A DNA stretch of 64,000 nt, taken from the NCBI GenBank assembly GCA_047974765.1, contig JBKECP010000019.1, positions 1-64,000 on the forward strand, read 5' to 3'. A program made the position numbers and the translations under genes. The notes below the pieces were generated by a model. The model did no database searches. It was not told the origin of the DNA and saw only the letters and a list, made by a program, of their open reading frames with translations. Shown here one piece after another: positions 1 to 7,848 of the stretch (positions are counted from its first letter, which is position 1; each line of letters starts with the position of its first letter). The stretch is from JBKECP01 sp047974765. GTDB taxonomy: Bacteria; Pseudomonadota; Gammaproteobacteria; Pseudomonadales; Halieaceae.

Positions 1-250
1 AGCCTGGTTATTCTCTGACACGCCCCAGGGTGCTCACGCCAGCGCCACCTGCTACTCGTTGATTGAAACAGCAAAAGCCAACGACCTTGATCCCGCCGCC
101 TACATTCAGCATGTGCTGGCCCATATCGCAACCGCGGATACGCTGGAGAAACTGGAGGCTTTGCTACCCTGGAATGTAGTGCTGGGGAGTGTTTCAAAAA
201 ATGTGGCGCAATACTGAATAGGGCAAGTGGGTCGATTTAGTGGCGCTTAC
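1..250 (+). mobile_element. Right end of an IS66-family insertion sequence
   Basis: The transposase frame stops at 217 and the element appears to end at 250, where the + strand reads GGCGCTTAC. The reverse complement GTAAGCGCC fits the IS66-family terminal inverted repeat, which characteristically starts GTAAGCG. Immediately outside, the minus strand is coding sequence of a toxin gene cut mid-domain, which supports the boundary. The 8-bp target duplication expected for IS66 would be CCACGTTG (251-258). The other copy lies outside the window. Confidence 0.75.
2..217 (+). CDS. tnpC: IS66-family transposase, C-terminal end (partial at window edge)
   Basis: An open frame entering from the left edge encodes about 71 residues and ends at TGA 215-217. 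It reads LFSDTPQGAHASA, then YSLIETAKAN, then a stretch ending in EALLPWNV. This is the conserved C-terminal segment of IS66-type transposases, where the serial LFSDT, SLIETAKANGL and LLPWN motifs are diagnostic. The protein would be the DDE transposase of the element whose right end lies at about 250. Everything upstream, including the catalytic DDE core and the accessory tnpA/tnpB genes, is outside the window, so integrity of the element cannot be judged. Confidence 0.85.
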   Translation, partial: AWLFSDTPQGAHASATCYSLIETAKANDLDPAAYIQHVLAHIATADTLEKLEALLPWNVVLGSVSKNVAQY

Positions 251-435
251 CCACGTTGAGACCTTTGACCAGGAACAACATCAACGCCACAGTTTTCACA
301 GCGGTTTACACCACCATTCCTAGCAGCATTTTCCGCATCAAGTTCTCGCTTGGTTTTAGGAGTAAAGTCCTTACCAGTTCGATCAACACCAGCAGAACCA
401 GGTTTCCTTGCGCCTTTGTAACACCAAACTATCAT
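251..435 (-). pseudogene. HNH-endonuclease toxin fragment, truncated by the IS66 insertion
   Basis: Read leftwards from an ATG at 435, the frame gives about 61 residues with FTPKTKRELDAEN, ARNGGVNRCENCG and VVPGQRSQRG. This matches the start of HNH nuclease domains carried at the C-terminus of polymorphic/Rhs-type toxins, where DFTPK, a CxxCG zinc knuckle and VVPAQ-S-RG are followed by a DHIIPK block. That block is missing here. The frame runs into the IS66 terminus, whose GTAA supplies an immediate stop codon. An in-frame TGA lies a few codons upstream of the ATG, so the 5' part is also detached or decayed. The call as a toxin remnant rests on motif recognition. Confidence 0.6.
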
Positions 436-685
436 GAGGAGAAAAACACCTCTACTTCAATCGTGCAATCAGCCTGACACAAACAGGACAGGCACTCTGG
501 TTTTCCTTAGTGCCTTAGTGATGGCAGTGAAGTTAGCTGCGCGGGGTCGATTAGGTTTGGTAACAATGAAGGTATGAACCGGGGCACAATTACGACTTGG
601 TCAAATAATTCAAGTCATTATACGCCGCCTGCCGATCTATCAGGGATGCCGGATTGCCTGCTGGCGGCGATACCAGGAAAAAGAA
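436..685. other. Intergenic region with no recognised gene
   Basis: No convincing coding frame is seen between the toxin remnant and the promoter of the TonB receptor. The DNA becomes AT-rich towards 600-720. It may hold decayed sequence from the interrupted toxin locus, but nothing specific could be identified. Confidence 0.4.
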
Positions 686-719
686 TTGAAACTACCGTTA
701 TATTATGTAATATATATCG
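686..719 (+). promoter_or_regulatory. Promoter overlapped by a ModE-like operator
   Basis: A sigma-70-like promoter is visible: TTGAAA (686-691), 16-bp spacer, TAATAT (708-713). Overlapping it is an inverted repeat with left half CGTTATATT (696-704), six spacer bases and right half TATATATCG (711-719). The right half read on the other strand is CGATATATA. From memory, the E. coli modABCD operator bound by molybdate-ModE is also 24 bp, begins with CGTTATATT and ends with a CATAACG half. Position over the -10 suggests repression when the oxyanion is plentiful. The match is by eye and modE itself is not in the window. Confidence 0.5.
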
Positions 720-747
720 CGTTTAAATCGAGCGAGATGTCGTTACA

Positions 748-2757
748 ATGAAAAACCGGATTCATACCTGTTTATTGCTGGCAACTGCCGGGCTTTGGGC
801 TGGCGGTGCTCATGCCGATGACGCACCGGAAGATGCTGCTTCTCCACAAAAGAGTAAAGTATTTGAAATGGGGGAGATACTGGTTGTTGGCAAGGGCTTG
901 AACAAAGTCCCGGTTGGTGAGTCGGCGGTAACCTTTGAGCAGATGGAGCAATTGAGCCTGGATACCGTCAGTGCAGCGATTGCGATCGAGCCGGGAGTTT
1001 CAAGAACGCGCAATAGCAGAAATGAAGAAACGGTTTTTGTGCGTGGCTTTGATACGCGGCAGGTGCCGGTGTTTCTTGATGGCATTCCCCTCTATGTGCC
1101 CTACGATGGCTACGTTGATTTCTCCCGTTTTACGACCTTTGATTTAAGTGAAATCAGGGTTGGCAAAGGTGCTGCTTCACTGCTGTACGGTGCCAACACA
1201 CTGGGTGGTGCGATCAATCTTATCTCCCGTAAGCCCGACGAGCTCTTTGAAGGTGATATCAGGGCCAATATCGGCAGCGGACAAAAAAGGCGAATATCGG
1301 CCAACCTGGGTACTAATCAGGGTTTGTGGTATATGCAGGCCGGTTTATCTTATCTGGATGTTGACAGTTTTCCTCTGGCCGATGGCTTTGAAGACAAGAA
1401 AGAGAAGCCGACCGATACAGGAGACTATCGGAGAAATGCCTATTCCACGGATAAAAAAATCTCACTGAAGCTGGGTTATACACCCAATGCTACGGATGAG
1501 TACGCCCTTGGTTACAGCAAACAGGATGGCGAAAAAGGCAACCCCGTTTATACCGGTGAATCCACCCAGGGTATTCGTTATTGGCGCTGGCCTTACTGGG
1601 ACAAGGAAAGTGTGTATTTTTTGTCAAATACGGCTTTTGGTGAGGATAATTCCCTGAAAATTCGTGTTTACTATGATGAATATGATAATTCAATACACGC
1701 CTATAAAGATGCGAGCTATTCTTCGCCGGGGCAGGTGAAATACTTTCCCAGTGCATACCACGATATAAATTATGGCGGCTCTGTGCAGTGGACAAATCGC
1801 TCGTTTGAGAATCATACAATCAACCTTGCAGCGCACTATAAAGATGATAAACACAGGGAGGTCAGTCCTGGCCCCACCCAGAAGTACCGCGATGTTACCC
1901 GCTCTGTGGCGCTGGAGGATGTGATCAGCCTGTCTTCACAATGGAGTCTGCGTCTGGGTGTCAGTTATGAGGAACGCGAATCGAAAGAAGTCTACTTCTG
2001 GGATACCGGTGAAACAGATGCCACCAATGGCCTGGCAGAAGTGGTATATACCTTCTCTCCCGATATTGAGATATTTGGGGGTATATCGCATAAAACCCGC
2101 TTTCCAACCATTAAAGATCGTTATTCGGCACGTATGGGCCGGGCACTGCCTAATCCGGATCTGGACCCGGAAGTGGCATTTCACAGCGAGCTGGGTTTTC
2201 GTGGCCAGGTATTGGCAGCGACCTATGTGGAAGCCTCAATATTTTACAGTCGGATAGACGATCTGATTCAGAGTAGTGTGGTGATTTCCAGTGAGTGTGG
2301 TGAAGAGACCTGCGAGCAGGCACAGAATATTGGTGAAGCCCGCCACCGGGGGGTGGAGCTGGCCTTGCAACAGCATGTGGCTGACTTCCTGTCAGCGGGA
2401 CTTTCCTATACCTATATGGACCGTGACAACCTGAAAAATTCAGATACCCCCCTGACGGGTACGCCTGAGCATCGTCTCTTTGCCCATGCCACATGGCATG
2501 TGAATGATGCATGGGACGTTTTGCTGACAACAGAGGCAGAGTCAGGCCGAGATGTCCCTTTTTCCGGCTCGGGGCGCTCACAGTTTCGTGACCTGAGTGG
2601 CTATGGTATCTGGGGGCTCAAAGGTATATGGCAAGCCAGTAATCATCTGTCGATAGAAATGGGTTTTGAGAATATTGGCGACAAGAATTATGAGCTTGCC
2701 GATGGCTTTCCGATGCCGGGGCGTACCTGGTCGATCAGTGCGGGTTATGATTTTTAA
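748..2757 (+). CDS. TonB-dependent outer-membrane receptor (candidate oxyanion receptor)
   Basis: 669 residues, the usual size for this family. Residues 1-23 form a signal peptide ending GGAHA. A TonB-box-like segment (GEILVVG) lies near residues 47-53. The plug domain follows, with VRGFDTRQVPVFLDGIPLY and LYGANTLGGAINLISRKP, and then a long region of alternating beta strands ending in an aromatic residue (AGYDF), typical of the 22-strand barrel. It would move a ligand across the outer membrane using TonB energy. Two TupA-like binding-protein genes follow, the first after 23 bp, so the three look co-transcribed. No Fur box was found in front. Instead there is a ModE-like operator, which suggests molybdate or tungstate rather than iron. 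The family assignment is firm; the substrate is inferred. Confidence 0.9.
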   Translation: MKNRIHTCLLLATAGLWAGGAHADDAPEDAASPQKSKVFEMGEILVVGKGLNKVPVGESAVTFEQMEQLSLDTVSAAIAIEPGVSRTRNSRNEETVFVRGFDTRQVPVFLDGIPLYVPYDGYVDFSRFTTFDLSEIRVGKGAASLLYGANTLGGAINLISRKPDELFEGDIRANIGSGQKRRISANLGTNQGLWYMQAGLSYLDVDSFPLADGFEDKKEKPTDTGDYRRNAYSTDKKISLKLGYTPNATDEYALGYSKQDGEKGNPVYTGESTQGIRYWRWPYWDKESVYFLSNTAFGEDNSLKIRVYYDEYDNSIHAYKDASYSSPGQVKYFPSAYHDINYGGSVQWTNRSFENHTINLAAHYKDDKHREVSPGPTQKYRDVTRSVALEDVISLSSQWSLRLGVSYEERESKEVYFWDTGETDATNGLAEVVYTFSPDIEIFGGISHKTRFPTIKDRYSARMGRALPNPDLDPEVAFHSELGFRGQVLAATYVEASIFYSRIDDLIQSSVVISSECGEETCEQAQNIGEARHRGVELALQQHVADFLSAGLSYTYMDRDNLKNSDTPLTGTPEHRLFAHATWHVNDAWDVLLTTEAESGRDVPFSGSGRSQFRDLSGYGIWGLKGIWQASNHLSIEMGFENIGDKNYELADGFPMPGRTWSISAGYDF

Positions 2758-2780
2758 CGCTGAAACATGAGCACTGAATA

Positions 2781-3659
2781 ATGGTTTATTGGCGGTTTGC
2801 CCTGCTTATTCTGGTCTTGATGCCGACGGTGGCTTTTTCTCGGCCTGCAATCAATGTGGTGGTTGTGGGTGGCCTGCAGCTCAGTGGATTTTGGCCACGC
2901 TTGGTGGCAGAGGCTGAACAGGCGCTCGATATGGATATCGTAACCGTGCGCGCTGCACCCAAGGAAGCCATTATTGCTGACTTTGTCAGTGGCAAAGCCT
3001 CACTGATGATTATTCATGGCGGAGATGAAACCCATGCTTTGCAGGGGCTGGATTATGCTGGTCCGCTTGGCACTGTGGCTTACAATGAGCATGTTATTGT
3101 CGGTCCTTCAGACGATCCGGCCAATCTTGATGGCGTTGACAATGCAGTAGCGGCGGTCAATGCCTTGCGTCAGTCGCAGCGGGCGCTTGTTGCCTTTCGA
3201 GACCCTGGTAGCTACTCCATTATGCAGCGTCTGTTTAAGCAGGCAAAACTGGTGCCTGGTGATTTGAATTTGCTCCACGATATGAGCCCAGCTCCTCAAC
3301 GCATTCTGGAGTATGCCAGGGCGCAGCAGGCCTATGTTATCGTCGGGCATATTCCGGTTGCTTTTAACAAAATGCCATCAGATGGTATGCGTGTGCTGGT
3401 GCAGGGTGATCCGGCCATGCGGCGTGCTTATGTTGTTGTTACACCCGGCATGAAACATCCGGCGAAGAAGACAGAAAGAGAAAATGCTGAGCGGTTGGCG
3501 GCTTATCTGTTGTCACCTGCCGGGCAGCGGGCCGTTCGGCGGGCCGGAACGACTGATGAAGGAAGCTGGATATTTGGCCGTGAGCAGGGACCGATGATTG
3601 ACCCGGCTGCCTATTCACTATTAACGCACACTAAGGCTGATCAATATCTTGATCGATAA
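2781..3659 (+). CDS. TupA/PBP-like periplasmic binding protein, copy 1
   Basis: 292 residues with a signal peptide of about 20 residues (hydrophobic core, then AFS-RP). It follows the pattern of tungstate-binding TupA-type proteins: HGGDETHAL (79-87) in place of the family's VHD-type segment, YNEHVIVGP (101-109) matching YNDFVIVGP, and an Arg/Ser ligand loop FRDPGSYS (139-146). The N-terminal TTTS oxyanion loop usual in TupA is replaced by VGGLQLSGFWPR, so the ligand or binding geometry may differ. It starts at ATG 2781, 23 bp after the receptor gene. No ABC permease or ATPase gene is adjacent, so delivery to the inner membrane must depend on other loci or on handover to a different transporter. 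Confidence 0.75.
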   Translation: MVYWRFALLILVLMPTVAFSRPAINVVVVGGLQLSGFWPRLVAEAEQALDMDIVTVRAAPKEAIIADFVSGKASLMIIHGGDETHALQGLDYAGPLGTVAYNEHVIVGPSDDPANLDGVDNAVAAVNALRQSQRALVAFRDPGSYSIMQRLFKQAKLVPGDLNLLHDMSPAPQRILEYARAQQAYVIVGHIPVAFNKMPSDGMRVLVQGDPAMRRAYVVVTPGMKHPAKKTERENAERLAAYLLSPAGQRAVRRAGTTDEGSWIFGREQGPMIDPAAYSLLTHTKADQYLDR

Positions 3660-3662
3660 AAT

Positions 3663-4541
3663 ATGAACGCTAAACAGGTAAAATGCTGGCAATATATTTT
3701 GCTGGTATTGGTCGCGCTGTTGCCAGTAGTGACTTATTCCAGGCCGGTTGTTCATGTAACCGTTGTTGGCGGCTTGCAGCTCAGTGGCTTTTGGCCACGC
3801 CTGAAGGCAGAGGCTGAGCAGGCGCTGGATATGGATATTGTGACGGTGAGCGCCGCACCCAAAAAAGGTATTGTTCCCGATTTTATCAGTGGCAGAGCGT
3901 CACTGATGATCGTCCATGGAGGGGATGAAACCCATGCCTTGCAGGGACTGGGGTATGCCGCCCCACTCAGGACCGTGGCCTACAATGAGCATGTTATCGT
4001 CGGCCCTGCGGACGATCCGGCACGCCTGGATGGCATTCAAGGTGGTGCCGCCGCTATTGTTCAATTACAACAGGCCCATCAGCCTGTTGTTGTGGGTTTT
4101 CGTCATCCGGGCAGCAATTCGGTCATGCAGCGCCTACTTAAACAGGCCGGGCTGGTACAGGGCGATTTATATTTGCTGCACAACATGAGTCCAACACCGC
4201 AGCAGATTCTGACCTATGCCAGAACACAGCGAGCCTATACCGTCGTTGGGCATATTTCTGTGGCTTTTAACAAAACACCATCAGCGGGCATGCGTGTACT
4301 GGTGCAGGGTGACCCTGCCATGCGACGTGCCTATGTCATTGCCACGCCCGGACCACAGCATCCAGCAGGAAAAGCAGAGAGGCAAAATGCAGAGCGGCTG
4401 GCTGACTATTTATTGTCACCGGCGGGGCAGCTGGCCGTTCGCCAGGCTGGAAGTAGCGGTAACAAAAGCTGGGTATTTGGCCGCGATCAAGGGCCGATGC
4501 AGGCTCCGCTGACAGGTTTTAATCGGCCTTCCTTACAGTAA
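3663..4541 (+). CDS. TupA/PBP-like periplasmic binding protein, copy 2
   Basis: 292 residues and clearly a tandem duplicate of the preceding gene: by eye about two thirds to three quarters of residues are identical, including GGLQLSGFWPRL, MIVHGGDETHALQGL, YNEHVIVGP and VLVQGDPAMRRAY. A signal peptide ends near TYS-RP. The ligand loop is FRHPGSNS, where copy 1 has FRDPGSYS, so a residue beside the conserved Arg has changed from Asp to His. The ATG lies 3 bp after the stop of copy 1, which suggests translational coupling. The divergence in the ligand loop could mean two different ligands (for example molybdate and tungstate), but that is inference. A strong hairpin terminator follows at 4594. 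Confidence 0.75.
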   Translation: MNAKQVKCWQYILLVLVALLPVVTYSRPVVHVTVVGGLQLSGFWPRLKAEAEQALDMDIVTVSAAPKKGIVPDFISGRASLMIVHGGDETHALQGLGYAAPLRTVAYNEHVIVGPADDPARLDGIQGGAAAIVQLQQAHQPVVVGFRHPGSNSVMQRLLKQAGLVQGDLYLLHNMSPTPQQILTYARTQRAYTVVGHISVAFNKTPSAGMRVLVQGDPAMRRAYVIATPGPQHPAGKAERQNAERLADYLLSPAGQLAVRQAGSSGNKSWVFGRDQGPMQAPLTGFNRPSLQ

Positions 4542-4593
4542 AAAACAGCTGGTTGATCGAGAAGTTGGCAGGACTGTTCAGAGAAGGCGCTTT

Positions 4594-4626
4594 GAAACAG
4601 GTGAGGTCGACGACCTCACCTGTTTC
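4594..4626. terminator. Strong bidirectional hairpin terminator
   Basis: A perfect 15-bp inverted repeat (GAAACAGGTGAGGTC and its complement) with the three-base loop GAC lies between two convergent genes. It probably ends both the TonB-receptor operon and the aldehyde dehydrogenase transcript. The A/T ends of the stem supply short U tracts in either direction. Confidence 0.8.
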
Positions 4627-4647
4627 TGCACAGAGCGTACGAAGCAA

Positions 4648-6075
4648 TTATTGACCCATTGCCGCTTTTGCCAGCTGTGCTGTTGCTTCGCGGTGAGGTG
4701 ACAGCAATGGCCCGATATTGGCATCAGTTGCCAGCTCTATATAGCCGCGTGCGTTGGAAAACTCACAGAAGCCTGCGTAACCGTGGTGTCTGCCGGTTCC
4801 GCTATGGCCTACGCCGCCAAAGCCCATATTGGCCTGGGCACCGTGCAGGGATGAACAGTTGACTGTAAAACCACCGGATGAGGTGCGGCTGCGAACACGT
4901 TCGACTTTTTCTGCGTCATCGGAATACATATAGATGCCCAATGGACGCTCACCCTGCTGTATCAGGGCAATAACTTCGTCCAGGTCATTATAACCGTAGA
5001 CAGGCAGTACAGGCCCAAATATTTCATTTTTTGAAACTTCAGCTTCGGCTGAGGGATTGCAGATCACCGTAAAGGGCATGCGGCAGCCGTGTTCTGTGGT
5101 GGCCGTTGAGCCAAATTCAATCAGGCTGTCGGCATCGCGGTTTCTGGCATCCTGCACCATATTTTGCAGGCGGGTCCACTGCCGTTTGTTGATGACGTTA
5201 CATATGTCATCGGCATGGGTGAAGTCATCAAACAGATTATCTATCACCTTGCGCAGCAGCCCCAGGAAGTTATCCATTTGCGCAGCGGGAACATAAACAT
5301 GGTCAACGTTAATGCAAACCTGACCATTTTTGGTGAACTTGGTTTGCAGCAGATTTTTGACGTTGGTTTCGTTAACGGCATCTTCGGTCAGTACGACCGG
5401 ATTTTTACCACCCAGTTCCAGTGTGATGGGTACCAGGTTGTCTGCCGCCTTCAGTGCAACTTCCCGGCCGATGCGGGTGTTACCGGTATAGAGCAGGTGA
5501 TCCCAGCGCAGTGTGCTGAAATGGCTGGCCAGTTCGATGCCGCCAGTGACGACAGCAACCCATTCGGGGTCGAAGGTTTTGGCAATCATTTCTTTCATTA
5601 ATTCACCACAGGCGGGAACCTGTTCAGAGGGTTTGACAATAATGCGATTACCCGCTGCCAGCATATCGACCAGTGGGCCAACAGAAATATCAAAGGGGAA
5701 GTTCCAGGCAGAGAGGTTGCCAATAACACCCTTTGGCTGGTGGCGGATGTAGGCGCTGGAGCTTCCGTATATTTCCGGAGCCAGTTGCCTCATGCTGGGT
5801 TTGATCCATTCTTCAATGTTTTCCAGCGCATGCTGTGCCCGCTCAAGTACATTGAGAAAGTCAAACATCGTTGTTGTGAGTGCGGGGTGATTGCCATAGT
5901 CACTGTGCATGGCTTCAATGATCTGATCATGGTGATCGAGCATCATGGTCGGGATACGCTGAATTAATTCAATACGCTCTGCCAGGGCAGGCTCTGGGTT
6001 CTTGAAATAGGCAGCGCGCTGCAGATCAAAAAGTTCGTGTAACTGCGCGATAGCGGCTGAATCGTCATTGCTCAT
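4648..6075 (-). CDS. Coniferyl-type aldehyde dehydrogenase
   Basis: 475 residues from the chosen ATG at 6075 (MSNDDSAAIAQ), which has GGAG seven bases upstream; an in-frame ATG at 6099 lacks such support. It is a full-length NAD(P)-dependent aldehyde dehydrogenase: the cofactor region has NLSAWNFPF, the general-base region ELGGKNP, the catalytic cysteine lies in NGQVCIN, and EIFGPVLPV comes near the C-terminal third. The relatively short length and GGFTVNCSSLHGAQANMGFG near the end match the coniferyl aldehyde dehydrogenase (CalB-like) subgroup, which oxidises long-chain or aromatic aldehydes to acids. It is cytoplasmic and appears monocistronic. Confidence 0.88.
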   Translation of the reverse strand: MSNDDSAAIAQLHELFDLQRAAYFKNPEPALAERIELIQRIPTMMLDHHDQIIEAMHSDYGNHPALTTTMFDFLNVLERAQHALENIEEWIKPSMRQLAPEIYGSSSAYIRHQPKGVIGNLSAWNFPFDISVGPLVDMLAAGNRIIVKPSEQVPACGELMKEMIAKTFDPEWVAVVTGGIELASHFSTLRWDHLLYTGNTRIGREVALKAADNLVPITLELGGKNPVVLTEDAVNETNVKNLLQTKFTKNGQVCINVDHVYVPAAQMDNFLGLLRKVIDNLFDDFTHADDICNVINKRQWTRLQNMVQDARNRDADSLIEFGSTATTEHGCRMPFTVICNPSAEAEVSKNEIFGPVLPVYGYNDLDEVIALIQQGERPLGIYMYSDDAEKVERVRSRTSSGGFTVNCSSLHGAQANMGFGGVGHSGTGRHHGYAGFCEFSNARGYIELATDANIGPLLSPHREATAQLAKAAMGQ

Positions 6076-6248
6076 AATAGTGCTCCATGGAAAATACATT
6101 ATTGTTAGTTAAACAGTGTGGAACCAGCGCTTCGAGCCTAATCAATTATTGTGCGGGTAACTGTTGCATGGTTGACATTTTACCGCCTAACATTCAGGCA
6201 AAAGCCGTACAGTTCGGCAATAGCTGATTGCTCGACAATCCGCCGGGT

Positions 6249-7631
6249 TTATAGCGACTTTAAAAAAGCGATCACAGCCTGTCGCTGCGTTGTGTTCAGT
6301 TGTGTATAAGCGGCTCTGCTACTGGCTCCTTCACCGCCGTGCCAGAGAATGGCCTCTTCAAGCGTGGCGGCCCGGCAGTCATGCAAATAACAAACCGGCA
6401 AGCCCAATGCGGGTGGCAGGCCAACGCCCCACAGAGGAGCGGTGCGCCACTCAAAGCCGTTGGCACTGTGGTCGGGGCGGTGATCGGCCAGTTCCTTGCC
6501 CATATCATGTAGTAACAAATCGGTATAGGGATAAAAAGTCTGTTCTGACAGGGCCGCTATGGTGTGTGCAGCCGTTGCAAGCGTGGGCCGGTGGCATTGA
6601 TCACAGGCGATCCCGGTGAACAGGGCGGCGCCCTGGCGTACCTGTTGGCTATTGAGCCCTCTGCGTTGTGGCACTGGAAACAAGCGGACAAATAATAAAA
6701 TAGCTTCAAGATCGGCGTCGCTGATCTCCGGTTTGCCGCCATCGGGCATATTGCGACAGTCAAGCTGGGCGGGGCTGCAATTTTGTTCGGGCCGATCACT
6801 ACTGGTAATACCCTGCTCATTAAGCAGGGCGGCTGTTATCTGGCTGCGCAAAGTGGGGTGGTTGGCCTTCCAGCCAAAGCGACCCAGTTGTGTTTTTCCC
6901 TGAATGTTGATCCAGTTGGGGCGCCCCGAAATACCGTTGTTATCCGTATCGTCAGGATCGGCATAGGCGAGAATATCGGCATCTGGTGTGCCTGCCAGCA
7001 GGCCCATGCCAAACATGGGCTGTGCGGTACGCACCGACCAGACCGTGTTGGCACCTGGTTCACCTTGGGCCATATTATGAAATACAAGCTGCGGTTGTCG
7101 TAAAGTGCTGAACAAGGGGCCCATCCCGGCCAGTGATGTCGGCTGCCAGTCAATACTGGCCCGGCCTTCCGGTACCAGACCTTCGATAGCTGCCGGGTTC
7201 AGGTTTTCACCGTAGATGGCATGGGGTGCCCAGCGGCCATCTGCCTGCTGCTGACTGAACTGCACAACCTGCATAGCCGACAGGTCTTTACCATCTTCGG
7301 CCAGAAAGCGCCGCCCGCTGCGGCTGTGGCAGTTGGCGCAGGCGCTGGCATTAAACAATGGTCCCAGCCCGTCCCGTTGACGGGCCTTTGACGGTGCGGC
7401 AAAAAAAGATGAATTAAAAAAGGCCTCTCCCCGGCGCACTTGTTTGCGCAGAGGATCGGCCAAAGCACTGCCATCGCTGTTGATTTCGATAGGCAGTGGG
7501 ACCGTCAGGGCGCCACCGGCCGTGGCGATAAGCAAATTATCACTATCGCAATGTTGCGCGTATACCGATGGCAGCAGTATGGCTCCCAGGCAAAGTGCAA
7601 TATTTTTTTTGCAGAGGAAGGTTGTTCTCAT
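6249..7631 (-). CDS. Di-heme oxidoreductase-like protein (DUF1111 family)
   Basis: 460 residues. A signal peptide (residues 1-25, ending VYA) sends it to the periplasm. Two haem-binding CxxCH motifs are visible, CANCH (98-102) and CDQCH (about 345), the spacing expected of the DUF1111 'thiol oxidoreductase/di-heme' family related to cytochrome c peroxidases. GLGPLFNASACANCHSRSGR is a family signature. The substrate is not known; members often accompany iron-uptake or imelysin-like genes. The ATG at 7629-7631 is preceded by AGGATAAAAG, and the AGGA of this ribosome-binding site comes from the terminal inverted repeat of repeat A1. A secreted protein gene lies upstream on the same strand, just beyond that repeat. 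Confidence 0.85.
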   Translation of the reverse strand: MRTTFLCKKNIALCLGAILLPSVYAQHCDSDNLLIATAGGALTVPLPIEINSDGSALADPLRKQVRRGEAFFNSSFFAAPSKARQRDGLGPLFNASACANCHSRSGRRFLAEDGKDLSAMQVVQFSQQQADGRWAPHAIYGENLNPAAIEGLVPEGRASIDWQPTSLAGMGPLFSTLRQPQLVFHNMAQGEPGANTVWSVRTAQPMFGMGLLAGTPDADILAYADPDDTDNNGISGRPNWINIQGKTQLGRFGWKANHPTLRSQITAALLNEQGITSSDRPEQNCSPAQLDCRNMPDGGKPEISDADLEAILLFVRLFPVPQRRGLNSQQVRQGAALFTGIACDQCHRPTLATAAHTIAALSEQTFYPYTDLLLHDMGKELADHRPDHSANGFEWRTAPLWGVGLPPALGLPVCYLHDCRAATLEEAILWHGGEGASSRAAYTQLNTTQRQAVIAFLKSL

Positions 7632-7636
7632 CTTTT

Positions 7637-7842
7637 ATCCTGGAGTTCGCAGTTGGACGTGCCCAATGGTGCTGTAATGGTGTGTCAGGCAAGGCGGAGC
7701 AACGCTGCCTGACGCATCGAGTGCAGTGCCAGTGGGTGGGTAGCGCGCTCACCCGCAAGGTGAATGCGACCAAAGACAAAAAGTTTAGTGTTCATGCGAC
7801 TTCCCACCGCAGCAGCAGAATCAGCCTGAGTCCGACAGGATC
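7637..7842 (-). repeat. Dispersed repeat family A, copy 1
   Basis: About 206 bp that fills almost the whole gap between two minus-strand genes. Read on the minus strand it aligns with copies at 24721 and 29696: CTCACCTTGCGGGTGAG-type sequence, then CCTTGCCTGACACACC, ATTACAGCACCATTG, and an end of ACTGCG-(A/G)A-TCCAGGAT type. The end at 7637 keeps the ATCCTG terminus; the other end is degenerate (GAGTCCGACAGGAT). The internal palindrome CTCACC-TTGCGG-GTGAG is shared. It looks like a non-autonomous miniature element. Confidence 0.75.
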
Positions 7843-7848
7843 TTAGGT

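Noticed and set aside
256..477. A 73-codon + strand frame in the IS66/toxin region
   Set aside because: It is antisense to the toxin fragment, with no ribosome-binding site or recognisable motif.
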